Virus record (IMG/VR): IMGVR_UViG_3300034160_000023
Coordinates: 1 to 37,266 of that record
Reading direction: 5' to 3' (one strand)
Source of the DNA: a virus
DNA: 37,266 nucleotides
Numbering within the stretch: position 1 is the first letter of the stretch; each line of letters begins with the position of its first letter. A program made the translations under genes and the position numbers. The notes beneath the pieces are model-generated. The model saw nothing but the letters and a program-made list of their open reading frames with translations. It made no database searches and was not told the origin of the DNA. Positions 1 to 6,728 of this stretch are shown one piece after another.

Positions 1-1
1 G

Positions 2-823
2 ATCATCGAGGAGCTGCCGCTACTCACTGACAAGCCGGACACCGCTTACCGCATGCTGAAGGCCCTGGAAGAGGCCGGTTTGATTGAGCTTTCCAGCACT
101 TCGAACATCACGCTTTTTCGGCTGACTGAGAAGGCCATCGAGTGGAATCAGAAGCTCGATGGGTCGGAAAAATATCCGACCCCGCCCAGGAACAAAGGTC
201 GGAAAAAAATCCGATCTACCTCGGATAAATCTCCGAGCAAGGTCGGAGAAAAATCCGGGCAAGGGTCGGAAAAATCTCCGACAAATCAGGATACCAATCA
301 TCAGGGTACCAATCAGGACACCAGTCAGGACTTGCAGGACGCCACCGGCAAGCCGGCTCAGTCCCGCAGCCTGGTTCTGGTGGTTGATCGCACCGACACT
401 CCCCGGGTTGAGATCCCCGCCGACATGCCCGGCCCCAAAGACCAGACCTGCAAAACCTTCAAGGTTTGGGCGAACTACGCCATGGCCTACCGCAAGCGCT
501 ACAGCGCCTGGCCGGTGTGGAACGCCAAGGTCGGTGGTCAGCTCGGCCAACTGGTCGACCGCCTCGGCGCCGATGTCGCCCACCACGTCGCAGCCCACTT
601 CCTGAAAACCAGTGATGCCACCGTTCTGCGCAAGTGCCACAGCCTCAACGAGCTGCTGGCCAACGCCGAGAGCTACCACACCCAGTGGGTGACTGGGCAG
701 CGCATCAACGGCACAACCGCCCGCCAGATGGAACGGACGGAGGCGAATCTTTCCGCGGCGGAGGAGGCCGCCCAGATGGTTTTGGCCAAACGCCAATCAG
801 GTGACCGAAATGAATACCTTTGA
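2..823 (+). CDS. Replication initiator, lambda O-like (5' end outside window)
   Basis: The reading frame is open from the first bases, so the start codon lies upstream and only the C-terminal ~273 residues are here. The first ~45 visible residues (TAYRMLKALEEAGLIEL and onward) look like the end of a winged helix-turn-helix. Next comes a Lys/Ser/Gly-rich linker (about residues 54-110) that is low in complexity because its DNA is built of repeats, then a folded C-terminal part with FKVWANYAMAYRKRYSAWPV. An N-terminal DNA-binding domain, iteron DNA inside the gene and a candidate helicase-loader gene next door match lambda O, which binds iterons in its own gene and recruits the loader P. The O-like role is inferred from this layout; the C-terminal family is not recognised with certainty. 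Confidence 0.7.
   Translation: MIEELPLLTDKPDTAYRMLKALEEAGLIELSSTSNITLFRLTEKAIEWNQKLDGSEKYPTPPRNKGRKKIRSTSDKSPSKVGEKSGQGSEKSPTNQDTNHQGTNQDTSQDLQDATGKPAQSRSLVLVVDRTDTPRVEIPADMPGPKDQTCKTFKVWANYAMAYRKRYSAWPVWNAKVGGQLGQLVDRLGADVAHHVAAHFLKTSDATVLRKCHSLNELLANAESYHTQWVTGQRINGTTARQMERTEANLSAAEEAAQMVLAKRQSGDRNEYL
163..331. repeat. Iteron cluster inside the initiator gene, probable replication origin
   Basis: Five 18-bp inverted repeats of the form STCGGA-N6-TCCGAS start at 163, 198, 220, 242 and 265. Those at 163, 220 and 265 are perfect in both 6-bp arms; 198 has one arm mismatch (TCCGAT) and 242 ends TCCGGG. The N6 centres are A-rich. The last four are spaced 22-23 bp, about two helical turns, so they lie on one face of the DNA. 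They are followed by four shorter direct repeats (ATCAGG or GTCAGG at 285, 300, 312 and 324). Lambda-type origins have the same plan: iterons within O, then an unwinding segment. The segment here is only moderately AT-rich, so its unwinding role is a guess. Confidence 0.7.
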
Positions 824-1598
824 AATGAACGACCAGCAGGTCGCTGGGCTTGCCGCCGCCATCTGCGCGACGGCCGAGGCCATGGGCCAGGAAATGAACC
901 CAGGCACTGCGGCGATGATGGCCGAAGACCTATGTGCCTACCCGGTACCTGTAGTGAAAGCCGCTTTGAAGGCGTGCCGCTTCGAAGTGAAGGGCAAGCT
1001 GGCTATGGCCGACATCCTGCAGCGCGTCCAGTCCTATGACGGCCGCCCTGGAAAGGACGAGGCCTGGGCCATCGCGATGACCACCAGCGATGAATTCGAA
1101 ACCGTGGTGCTGACCGACGAAATTCAGTTGGCTCTCTCCGCGGCGAAACCTGTCCTCGACGCCGGCGACAAGGTTGGCGCGCGCATGGCGTTCATCAGCG
1201 CATACGAACGGTTTGTCCGCCAGTCCCGCGAAGACGCCAAGCCGGTCAACTGGCACGTCTCTGTGGGCTTCGATGCCAATCGCCGTATCCAGGCTGTCAC
1301 CAGGGCTATGGAGTTGAAACGCATTCCCCGTGACCACGGCCAGAAGTACCTGGCAGACCTGAGCGTTGAGCCGATCACCGAGGACGGTCGGGCCATTGCT
1401 GGCTTGCTCACTGGCACCGTCACCCGGCCGGAGCCGGCTCTTCGCGCAAAGCTCGAGATCGTGAAGAACTCGATGCTGGAAATGCGCAACGCCAACGAAG
1501 AACGGAAGCTCGAAATGCGGATTGAAGCGGCCAATGAGTTGGCAGATCGCCGGGCGCTGCTGATCCGCCAGGCCCAGGAACTGGAGTCACGACCATGA
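810..1598 (+). CDS. Putative helicase-loader-like replication protein (lambda P position)
   Basis: A 262-residue soluble, mainly helical protein directly after the initiator and overlapping its end. Residues ~25-75 (AYPVPVVKAALKACRF, then AMADILQRVQ) resemble the N-terminal helical domain of helicase-loader or replisome-organiser proteins such as G39P, where a conserved Tyr-Pro and a scan of helices occur. The last ~60 residues are charged and probably coiled-coil (repeated ELEMR/ANE patterns). The ATG at 810 is preferred because AGGTGA at 799-804 sits 5 nt upstream; an in-frame GTG at 801 would lack this site. The loader role rests mostly on position, and the family was not confirmed. Confidence 0.5.
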   Translation: MNTFEMNDQQVAGLAAAICATAEAMGQEMNPGTAAMMAEDLCAYPVPVVKAALKACRFEVKGKLAMADILQRVQSYDGRPGKDEAWAIAMTTSDEFETVVLTDEIQLALSAAKPVLDAGDKVGARMAFISAYERFVRQSREDAKPVNWHVSVGFDANRRIQAVTRAMELKRIPRDHGQKYLADLSVEPITEDGRAIAGLLTGTVTRPEPALRAKLEIVKNSMLEMRNANEERKLEMRIEAANELADRRALLIRQAQELESRP

Positions 1599-1786
1599 AA
1601 CGAGCAAACCCAGCACAGCTACGCCAATCCCTTGAGGCGGCCAGCGCCCTGGTCAAGCACGGAATCCGTTTCGTGTGCATGCCGGTGGTGGATGAGGCCG
1701 ACGGCGTGAACCTTTCGAGCCAGGCCGCCGAGCGCCTGGAGCGCATGACAGTGATCGCAGAAGCTGCGGAGGTGAGTCATGGCTGA
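1595..1786 (+). CDS. DUF1382-like small phage protein
   Basis: A 63-residue protein whose pattern (NPAQLRQSLEAASALVKHGI, then a FVCMPV strand and a C-terminal AAERLERM helix) fits the DUF1382 family of ~60-residue proteins from lambdoid phages. The function is unknown. The start overlaps the stop of the previous gene (ATGA at 1595-1598), so translation is probably coupled. It also overlaps the next gene by 8 bp, placing it in one tight early operon. Confidence 0.65.
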   Translation: MKRANPAQLRQSLEAASALVKHGIRFVCMPVVDEADGVNLSSQAAERLERMTVIAEAAEVSHG

Positions 1787-2366
1787 GGTCGCCCTTATCC
1801 GCACTGCCCACGGTTTAATGCCGGCCACCGAGGCTGATCGTGAGCTGACCCAGAAATGGAAGCTGGGCCAGGTTGTCCATGGCAAGTTCACCCGTATGCG
1901 TAACGCCAAGTTCCACGGCAAGTTCTTCTCCATGCTGGATCTGGCGTGGGAGTACTGGGAGCCGGTCGGCGGCCTAGTACCGCGCCAGGAGATGCGCGGC
2001 ATCCAGGGTTTGGCCAAGTTCTTCGAGGCGCAGAGCGGAAAGCCTGGGCAGTTGTCGCATGCAGTTGATGCATACATCACCGGCCTAGAGTCGGCCAGGG
2101 CCGAGCGCTTTCCGACCGTGGACAAGTCCCGCGAGGCATTCCGTGAATGGGTGACGATCGAGGCCGGTCACTTCCATCTGGTGCGAACGCCCGACGGCGT
2201 GCGCAAGGAGGCCAAGTCGATCAGTTGGGCGTCAATGGACGATACGGCGTTCGAGCCCCTTTACCGCGACGTGTTCAACGCCTGCTGGCGCCTGGTGCTG
2301 TCTGCCCATTTTGAAACCGAAGAGGCGGCGTTGAGTGCTGCTGACCAGATCGGGAGCTACGCATGA
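1779..2366 (+). CDS. DUF1367 family phage protein
   Basis: A 195-residue protein with the DUF1367 signature: a basic KFTRMRNAKFHGKFFSMLDL segment near residues 38-57, and a C-terminal WVTIEAGHF ... AKSISWASMD ... FEPLYRDVF block (about 123-170). DUF1367 proteins are found in the replication/recombination region of temperate phages; their biochemical role is not established. The length agrees with the family. The start lies inside the end of the preceding gene and the stop overlaps the next start (ATGA at 2363-2366), so it is translationally coupled on both sides. Confidence 0.85.
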   Translation: MAEVALIRTAHGLMPATEADRELTQKWKLGQVVHGKFTRMRNAKFHGKFFSMLDLAWEYWEPVGGLVPRQEMRGIQGLAKFFEAQSGKPGQLSHAVDAYITGLESARAERFPTVDKSREAFREWVTIEAGHFHLVRTPDGVRKEAKSISWASMDDTAFEPLYRDVFNACWRLVLSAHFETEEAALSAADQIGSYA

Positions 2367-2635
2367 GCGTTCTTGACCACTTCACCGACGATGAGTTGTT
2401 CGAAGAGATTGTTCGGAGGCGCAACAGCACCAAGAGCAATCGGCAGCCCGCTAGGTGGTGCGAGGAGTGCCTGAACTTCCGCACTTGGAGCGAGAAAAGA
2501 GAAATCCCCTCCGACTACAACCCCTGCTCCAAGAAGCACCAGATGGACTTCCATACGCCAACGGCATGGCAGTCGCCGGAGTGCTTCGGGCACTACCGAA
2601 CCATATGCACCGACCGGCAGGAGTGCCCCCAATGA
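2363..2635 (+). CDS. Cys-rich small early protein, probable zinc binder
   Basis: A 90-residue protein with cysteines in pairs: WCEEC near residues 33-36, then C52, C71 and, near the C-terminus, C78 and C85, plus several histidines. This suggests a structural zinc site, but no family is recognised. Similar tiny Cys-rich proteins are common between DUF1367 and NinG genes in Pseudomonas prophages. It starts on an ATGA overlap with DUF1367 and ends in an ATGA overlap with NinG, so it belongs to the same polycistronic early transcript. Confidence 0.7.
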   Translation: MSVLDHFTDDELFEEIVRRRNSTKSNRQPARWCEECLNFRTWSEKREIPSDYNPCSKKHQMDFHTPTAWQSPECFGHYRTICTDRQECPQ

Positions 2636-3309
2636 CGCTTAAGCGCACACCACTGCAGCGCAAGACCCCGCTTCAATCCAGTGGCCCACGCCGCAAGCGC
2701 TGCCCGTCGTGCCGGGTGATGTTCACTCCAGCCCGAGCCGCCCAAGCGGTGTGCGGCGAGATCGAGTGCGCCATCGCACACGGTCAGTCGGAGAGGGGTC
2801 GGGCTATTGCAGGCAAAGCCCTGGCAGAAGTAGGGCGCCGGGAGATCAAGGTGCGAAAAGAGGCCCTAAAGAGTCGTGCCGACCACATGAAGGATGCCGA
2901 GAAGGCTGTGCGGGACTACCGCCGCACCTACGAACTGAGCGTTGGCAGCGGCTGCATCAGTTGCGGCGAGTCGCAGGAATCGATCCTTTCCGCCCAGGGC
3001 TGGAAGACCGGCGGGGCGTTCGATGCGGGGCACTTCCTCGGCAAGGGCGCCCGTCCAGAACTCAGGCTGGTGCCCAGCAATATCTGGCTTCAGTGCAAAA
3101 GCTGCAATGCGGGGTCATCCAAGTTCGCCCGCAAAGGCGAGACGGTTTCCCAGGGTTTCCGCACCGGCCTCATCTCCCGCATCGGCCTGGAGGCTGTCGA
3201 GGCGCTGGAAGCTGACCACGCGCCGCGCAAGGAAACCATAGAGCAACTGAAGGCTATCACCGCCGAGTACCGGGCAAAGACCAGAGAACTGAAGAGGGCT
3301 GCAGCATGA
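2632..3309 (+). CDS. ninG: NinG/Rap family recombination protein
   Basis: A 225-residue NinG-like protein. Lambda NinG (Rap) stimulates phage recombination and acts on branched DNA. Visible features are a basic N-terminus (KRTPLQRKTPLQ), a first Cys cluster (C24, C27, C41, C46), a long charged helix (~55-100), and a second cluster C108/C111 followed by DAGHF (H134) and C155/C158 (LQCKSCNA), which resembles an HNH-type zinc fold. The ATG at 2632 is chosen over longer in-frame starts because CAGGAG (2618-2623) lies 8 nt before it and because it gives the usual 4-bp overlap. It lies in the nin-like part of the early operon. Confidence 0.9.
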   Translation: MTLKRTPLQRKTPLQSSGPRRKRCPSCRVMFTPARAAQAVCGEIECAIAHGQSERGRAIAGKALAEVGRREIKVRKEALKSRADHMKDAEKAVRDYRRTYELSVGSGCISCGESQESILSAQGWKTGGAFDAGHFLGKGARPELRLVPSNIWLQCKSCNAGSSKFARKGETVSQGFRTGLISRIGLEAVEALEADHAPRKETIEQLKAITAEYRAKTRELKRAAA

Positions 3310-3572
3310 CGCAGATTGCGCAAATCACTGGCGGCGCAAGTAGGCCATCAAAGGGCTGGCTGAAGCCTATGTTCCCGATCACGGGCAAGGCCCACTACTT
3401 CAATCAGGAAAAGGAGTTCGCTGCGATCACGGCGCAAGGCAGGGCATATTTCTGGCGCTCGATCTGCGGAATCGACCCGGTAAGCACGGACAAAATGCCG
3501 ATGTTCGAGCCTGGCAACTGGGACCGCTGCAAAAAATGTGAACTGAAATTGGCTCGGAGGGCCGCAGCATGA
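3306..3572 (+). CDS. Small hypothetical early protein
   Basis: An 88-residue protein of unknown family. It has several aromatic residues in the middle (FPITGKAHYF, AYFWRSICG) and a C-terminal CKKC pair (DRCKKCELKLARR) that could bind a metal together with Cys near residue 58. It overlaps NinG and the next gene by 4 bp each, so it is certainly read as part of the operon. Nothing in the sequence points to a specific function. Confidence 0.65.
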   Translation: MTQIAQITGGASRPSKGWLKPMFPITGKAHYFNQEKEFAAITAQGRAYFWRSICGIDPVSTDKMPMFEPGNWDRCKKCELKLARRAAA

Positions 3573-4114
3573 CCTATCGCAATGTTGTTTCAGCAGTAGT
3601 TCGGGCGCTGGCCGCCGAGACCATCAACTCCGCCGGCGGCTGCGACTTCGAGCCCAAGGTGCAGTGCGCCAAGCAGAAGGGGGAGATCGTCGGCAAGGAG
3701 GCGGCGTTTCTCCAGGACTGCTGGGTGTTCGGGCGGCTACACAAGGCGCTCACACCGGCGCACTGGCGGGCACTCGTGGCGAAGTACTCGACCCATACTG
3801 ACCGCAAGCACACAGCGATCGCGGAGCTGACTCGCGTGATGCGTTCGCCGGCGCCGGAGCGGTTCCTGCATTGCGCTGTGGTTACCTGGGCAATGCCTCG
3901 GCTGCCAGGCGTGGACGGGAAGCGCTCCACCAACGTCCTGCCGGCCGGCTGGTACGAGATGGACAACTGGTCGAACGAGCCGCACCCGATCAAGACCCAG
4001 GAGCGGTGGAGGCGTGACATTCGCAAGGCACTGGAGCGGGAAGTGGATCAGGCTTTGGTGTCCGCTCAAGCCCTGCTGGATGCGGATGGACTCATTGAGA
4101 CACAAGCCGCTTGA
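3569..4114 (+). CDS. Last gene of early operon; candidate late antiterminator (Q position)
   Basis: A 181-residue soluble protein with a central RALVAKYSTHTDRKHTAIAE stretch and a C-terminal helical, charged segment (about 145-175). No family is recognised with confidence. Its place is suggestive: it is the last gene after NinG and is followed within 65 bp by two strong tandem terminators. In lambdoid phages that slot is occupied by the late antiterminator Q and its target terminator. The sequence itself does not show a Q signature, so antitermination is only an inference from position. The start overlaps the previous stop (ATGA). Confidence 0.6.
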   Translation: MTYRNVVSAVVRALAAETINSAGGCDFEPKVQCAKQKGEIVGKEAAFLQDCWVFGRLHKALTPAHWRALVAKYSTHTDRKHTAIAELTRVMRSPAPERFLHCAVVTWAMPRLPGVDGKRSTNVLPAGWYEMDNWSNEPHPIKTQERWRRDIRKALEREVDQALVSAQALLDADGLIETQAA

Positions 4115-4178
4115 CGACGAGTGAGCCAATGAGCCATTATCTGCCCATCCTGTCATTCCTGCGTGTGTAGGAGTTAGG

Positions 4179-4210
4179 AAAAAAGCCCGGCCACTGTGTC
4201 GGGCTTTTTT
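4179..4210 (+). terminator. Rho-independent terminator 1 after early operon
   Basis: A-run plus GCCCG (4179-4189) pairs with CGGGC plus T-run (4200-4210) around a ~10-nt loop. The A/T flanks make it potentially bidirectional. Confidence 0.9.
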
Positions 4211-4227
4211 ATGCCTGCCAGAAACGC

Positions 4228-4255
4228 AAAAGCCCCGACAAGTTCGGGGCTTTTT
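4228..4255 (+). terminator. Rho-independent terminator 2 after early operon
   Basis: AAAAGCCCCGA (4228-4238) pairs perfectly with TCGGGGCTTTT (4244-4254) around a 5-nt loop, followed by T. It lies 17 bp after the first terminator, so read-through would be very low without antitermination. Confidence 0.92.
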
Positions 4256-4356
4256 CGTTGGTGCGAGAAAAGAGAGGGCGACTCCAGGGAGTGTCTGACC
4301 ACTTCCTGTAGTCACCAGATCGCAGAACCAGCCTGCAAGCCAGCCAAGGCCCCCTT

Positions 4357-4368
4357 GCTCTCGAGAGC
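4357..4368. promoter_or_regulatory. 12-bp perfect palindrome upstream of com
   Basis: GCTCTCGAGAGC lies 36 bp before the com start, in the leader between the tandem terminators and com. It could be an operator or a short RNA hairpin. No convincing sigma70 promoter was seen in 4256-4404, so how this cassette is transcribed is unclear. Confidence 0.35.
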
Positions 4369-4404
4369 GGGACGGAGCCTAGCAGAAATCAAAAGGCATT
4401 GCAG

Positions 4405-4590
4405 ATGTTGAAAGAATTCAGATGCGGTAACTGCAAAAGACTTCTCGCCCGCACGGGTGGGTTTACAGAGCTCCAGATCAAATGTTCCCGATGTGGGACG
4501 CTGAATCATGTGAAGGCCGCGAGCCTCGAGCAATCGCCCATGAGCGCCATACGCCCAATTCAGAGGCCTGAACTTAAATCAGCTCAGTAA
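4405..4590 (+). CDS. com: Com family zinc-finger translational regulator
   Basis: A 61-residue protein with the Com layout: RCGNCKRLLARTGGF at the N-terminus, then IKCSRCG, giving a four-Cys zinc finger (C7, C10, C27, C30). In phage Mu, Com binds the leader of the mom mRNA and melts a hairpin so that the DNA-modification gene mom can be translated. Here no mom or methylase gene follows; 11 nt after the stop comes a beta-propeller-like gene instead. ATG 4405 is preferred (AAGG at 4393-4396) over an in-frame TTG at 4399. The Mu mechanism is known; control of this neighbour is inferred. Confidence 0.85.
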   Translation: MLKEFRCGNCKRLLARTGGFTELQIKCSRCGTLNHVKAASLEQSPMSAIRPIQRPELKSAQ

Positions 4591-4601
4591 CGGAGTTTAA
4601 A

Positions 4602-5564
4602 ATGGAAAACGCAAACTCAGCGTCTCAAACCTTGCAAGATCTTTGGACTCAAGTACAACCGGTGGATAACACCGGCATGCTTAGGCGCGTGGTTTTTGCG
4701 CAAGGCAAGTTTTATGCGGCTGGTGGCAACGGTCTTCCCACAACCACTCAGCTTGTCAGCGGAGGCGCAACTGGTACAGCGTGGACCAAGCTTATGGGCG
4801 CCATCACCTCTGATAGCGGAAAGGTCCTCAACGAGCTGTACTGGAACGGTATTGGGTCATCGCTTCAAGCCCTTTCTCAATCCGGCAATCTGATCTTCGG
4901 CAGCGCAGACCACCCTGAAAGGGCTTGGACAAACCTTACGGCAACTGTTCGCGCGTCCGGAGACTTGCAAGGCATTGTGTTTTATCAGCCAATTTACGGC
5001 GAGAACTACACCTGGATACTGGTTGGGTCTAACGGTAAAGTCTTTTCCCGTTATGGCGATTGGTCAGGCCAGGTGGAGCGCACTACGACCTTCACTTCTA
5101 GCGAGACTGTGTACTGCGTCAACGTCATTGGCAGTTTTGTGTTGGTTGCGGGATCGAATGGGAAGCTGCTTAGCGCTGTGAAGATGGCGACGGATAATCC
5201 GCAAACATTCACGACCAGAACCAGCACCTTCGGCTATAGCACCATCCTTTCCATGAAGCTTTGCAACGGGAAAATGTTTATCGTTGGTGCGGATGGCAAG
5301 ATGGCATATTCATCCGATGGGCTTAGCTGGACTGCTGTTGAAGATACCAGTTTCGGTGGAACCATCATCCGCGACATTGCTTACGGTAATGGCAAGTATG
5401 TAGCTGTCGGCGACGGCGGCAAGACAGCCGTTTCCGAGGATGGGATCGGCTGGGTTCAGCAAGCCAACACTTTCGCAGGAACCGATATCCGGAGCGTCGC
5501 CTACGGCAACGGCAATTTTATAGCTGTTGGTGCAGGCGGCAAGATTGCTTACTGGACTCCATGA
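4602..5564 (+). CDS. Beta-propeller-like repeat protein downstream of Com
   Basis: A 320-residue protein built of repeated blades. The clearest copies are RDIAYGNGKYVAVGDGGK and RSVAYGNGNFIAVGAGGK near the C-terminus; weaker copies (RRVVFAQGKFYAAGG; ILVGSNGKVFS; VLVAGSNGKLLS; KMFIVGADGKMAYSSDG) run through the rest. Such repeats occur in sialidase/YCF48-like propellers. No signal peptide or membrane segment is seen, so it is cytoplasmic or virion-borne. GGAG at 4592-4595 gives a good ribosome site. It is bounded by terminators on both sides with com as its only partner, so it looks like an independent cargo unit. Its composition is AT-richer than the head genes. The function is unknown. Confidence 0.8.
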   Translation: MENANSASQTLQDLWTQVQPVDNTGMLRRVVFAQGKFYAAGGNGLPTTTQLVSGGATGTAWTKLMGAITSDSGKVLNELYWNGIGSSLQALSQSGNLIFGSADHPERAWTNLTATVRASGDLQGIVFYQPIYGENYTWILVGSNGKVFSRYGDWSGQVERTTTFTSSETVYCVNVIGSFVLVAGSNGKLLSAVKMATDNPQTFTTRTSTFGYSTILSMKLCNGKMFIVGADGKMAYSSDGLSWTAVEDTSFGGTIIRDIAYGNGKYVAVGDGGKTAVSEDGIGWVQQANTFAGTDIRSVAYGNGNFIAVGAGGKIAYWTP

Positions 5565-5587
5565 TCTTCTATCTCCTTGCGTAATAG

Positions 5588-5613
5588 AGCCCAGCCGTCG
5601 CGCTGGGCTTTTT
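5588..5613 (+). terminator. Terminator after the com/propeller cassette
   Basis: AGCCCAGC (5588-5595) pairs perfectly with GCTGGGCT (5602-5609) and is followed by a T-run. The same stem recurs at 24662 and, without its T-run, at 26938. Confidence 0.92.
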
Positions 5614-5839
5614 CATTTCTGATTCAGGCTCGCCACAGCCAGGGTGGCCCTTCGGGGGATGCCTGGACGCGGATAAGCCGGTAGTGCCGCGCTACGGAAA
5701 AACACCGGCAGCCCGCGCGCCCTGACATAACACGCTTTTAGGGTGGCGCGAGACAGGAACAGCGAGATCGATGCACTTGGGTGTCGACGCCGTGATGGTC
5801 TTTGGCTGGCAGCGTGGGAAGACACGCGCACCTATTCAG
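5614..5839 (+). other. Non-coding stretch with several strong hairpins, possible structured RNA
   Basis: No convincing gene is seen; small reverse-strand frames here lack ribosome sites. The stretch can form a series of stems: GCCAC/GTGGC (5632-5636 with 5644-5648), GCCGGT/ACCGGC (5677-5682 with 5704-5709), a 10-bp stem with one bulge (5714-5723 with 5740-5750), and GCGTG/CACGC (5812-5816 with 5823-5827). GC-rich DNA gives some hairpins by chance, so a functional RNA is a hypothesis. It lies between two terminators and just before the holin and late genes. Confidence 0.4.
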
Positions 5840-5866
5840 GGCCTCGACATTGATCGGGGCCTTTTC
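5840..5866 (+). terminator. Terminator upstream of holin
   Basis: GGCCTCGA (5840-5847) pairs with TCGGGGCC (5854-5861), with one T-G wobble and a 6-nt loop, then TTTT. The remaining bases to 5978 hold the holin leader and no other clear feature. Confidence 0.8.
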
Positions 5867-5978
5867 GTTTTCGGCCCCGCCACACCCTTCGCTCTGAGCT
5901 GGGAGTGCCGCCGGGGCTGATCTATTCCGCAGGTCATGGCCTGTCATATTCATAACTCCCTGACGGGGAGGAACCGAG

Positions 5979-6311
5979 ATGTCCAACATGCCAGACAAAC
6001 CAGACACATGGGCGATAGCGCTTGCGTGGTTTAGCCAGCATTCGCCAATCCTCTATGCGGCTGCGCTGTCCTGCGCCATGGCCGTCCTGCGCATCACCTA
6101 CGGCGGCGGCACACGACGCCAGATGCTGGTGGAGGGCGCGATCTGTGGCGGCCTGACACTGACCATTATCAGCGGCCTGGATTTCTTCGGGCTACCTCAG
6201 AGCATGGCCACCTTTGCAGGTGGCTGGGTCGGCTTCCTGGGTGTGGAGAAGATCCGGTCGATTGCTGACAGGGTGACTGACTTCAAACTGCCCAGTCGCA
6301 AGGTCGATTAA
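5979..6311 (+). CDS. Holin, lambda family
   Basis: A 110-residue membrane protein with three hydrophobic segments (about 25-42, 51-71 and 77-92) and charged ends, matching the lambda-type class I holin family of Pseudomonas phages. Holins collect in the inner membrane and open at a set time to let the endolysin reach the cell wall. GGGGAGGA (5965-5972) lies 6 nt before the ATG and is a very strong ribosome site. The endolysin here (35382) has no signal peptide, so it needs this holin for export, although the two genes are ~29 kb apart. Confidence 0.85.
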   Translation: MSNMPDKPDTWAIALAWFSQHSPILYAAALSCAMAVLRITYGGGTRRQMLVEGAICGGLTLTIISGLDFFGLPQSMATFAGGWVGFLGVEKIRSIADRVTDFKLPSRKVD

Positions 6312-6331
6312 TCCGCGCCACGTTTTCGAAT

Positions 6332-6348
6332 GCGCCAAATAGTGGCGC
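6332..6348 (+). promoter_or_regulatory. Hairpin before small gene
   Basis: GCGCCA (6332-6337) and TGGCGC (6343-6348) form a perfect 6-bp stem with a 5-nt loop and no T-run, 12 nt before the start at 6361. It may affect mRNA stability or translation of that gene. Confidence 0.4.
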
Positions 6349-6360
6349 GACGTGATACCT

Positions 6361-6534
6361 ATGGGTGAAGTGACGGTAGTGATCAACGGTGTGACGCTCA
6401 CCATCGGGCAGTCAATGATGCTGAGAATGGCTGTTACCAGCTTCCTCATGCACATGCAGGAAGTTGGTCTAGGCAATGACGAGCACGGCAAGGCCATGGC
6501 AGAGGCATACATCCTCAGGGCGTCAGAGGTTTAG
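6361..6534 (+). CDS. Small conserved-looking hypothetical protein
   Basis: A 57-residue protein with a beta-like N-terminus (VTVVINGVTLTIGQ), then a helix rich in methionine (MMLRMAVTSFLMHMQE). It follows the holin and precedes another tiny gene. An in-frame GTG at 6352 would add three residues; neither start has a strong ribosome site. The composition and neighbours suggest a real phage gene, but the function is unknown. Confidence 0.55.
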   Translation: MGEVTVVINGVTLTIGQSMMLRMAVTSFLMHMQEVGLGNDEHGKAMAEAYILRASEV

Positions 6535-6569
6535 GCGCTGCTGACCGGACCTCAACCTGGCCAAGCCAC

Positions 6570-6704
6570 ATGCTAAAGCGCAACTGGTACGTATCAACCC
6601 CCGGCTACAAACCCTTCCCCATGATCCTGCTCAGTCAGGCGATGGACCATGTATCGGCACTGGCGTTTGCCAGAAGCATTTGGCCGACTTGCGAGGTGCC
6701 CTGA
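6570..6704 (+). CDS. Tiny phage protein (44 residues)
   Basis: A short frame starting MLKRNWYVSTPGYKPFPMI and ending RSIWPTCEVP, with high aromatic and proline content and normal codon use, so it is likely to be coded rather than random. It lies between the small gene at 6361 and the reverse-strand gene at 6923. No ribosome site stands out and no function can be given. A seven-residue frame follows at 6705-6728 and is not counted as a gene. Confidence 0.5.
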   Translation: MLKRNWYVSTPGYKPFPMILLSQAMDHVSALAFARSIWPTCEVP

Positions 6705-6728
6705 ATGAAGGTCGTCGAATTCGGCTGA

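Noticed and set aside
20-796. Long reverse-strand frame opposite the initiator gene
   Set aside because: The forward gene has domain features and operon overlaps; the reverse translation has no ribosome site or recognisable pattern.
4405-4590. Com as part of a com-mom DNA modification operon
   Set aside because: The downstream protein is a repeat propeller with no acetyltransferase-like or methylase motif, and no other modification gene is in the window.
5613-6007. Reverse-strand small genes in the region before the holin
   Set aside because: They have no ribosome sites, poor amino-acid composition and overlap strong hairpins and a terminator.
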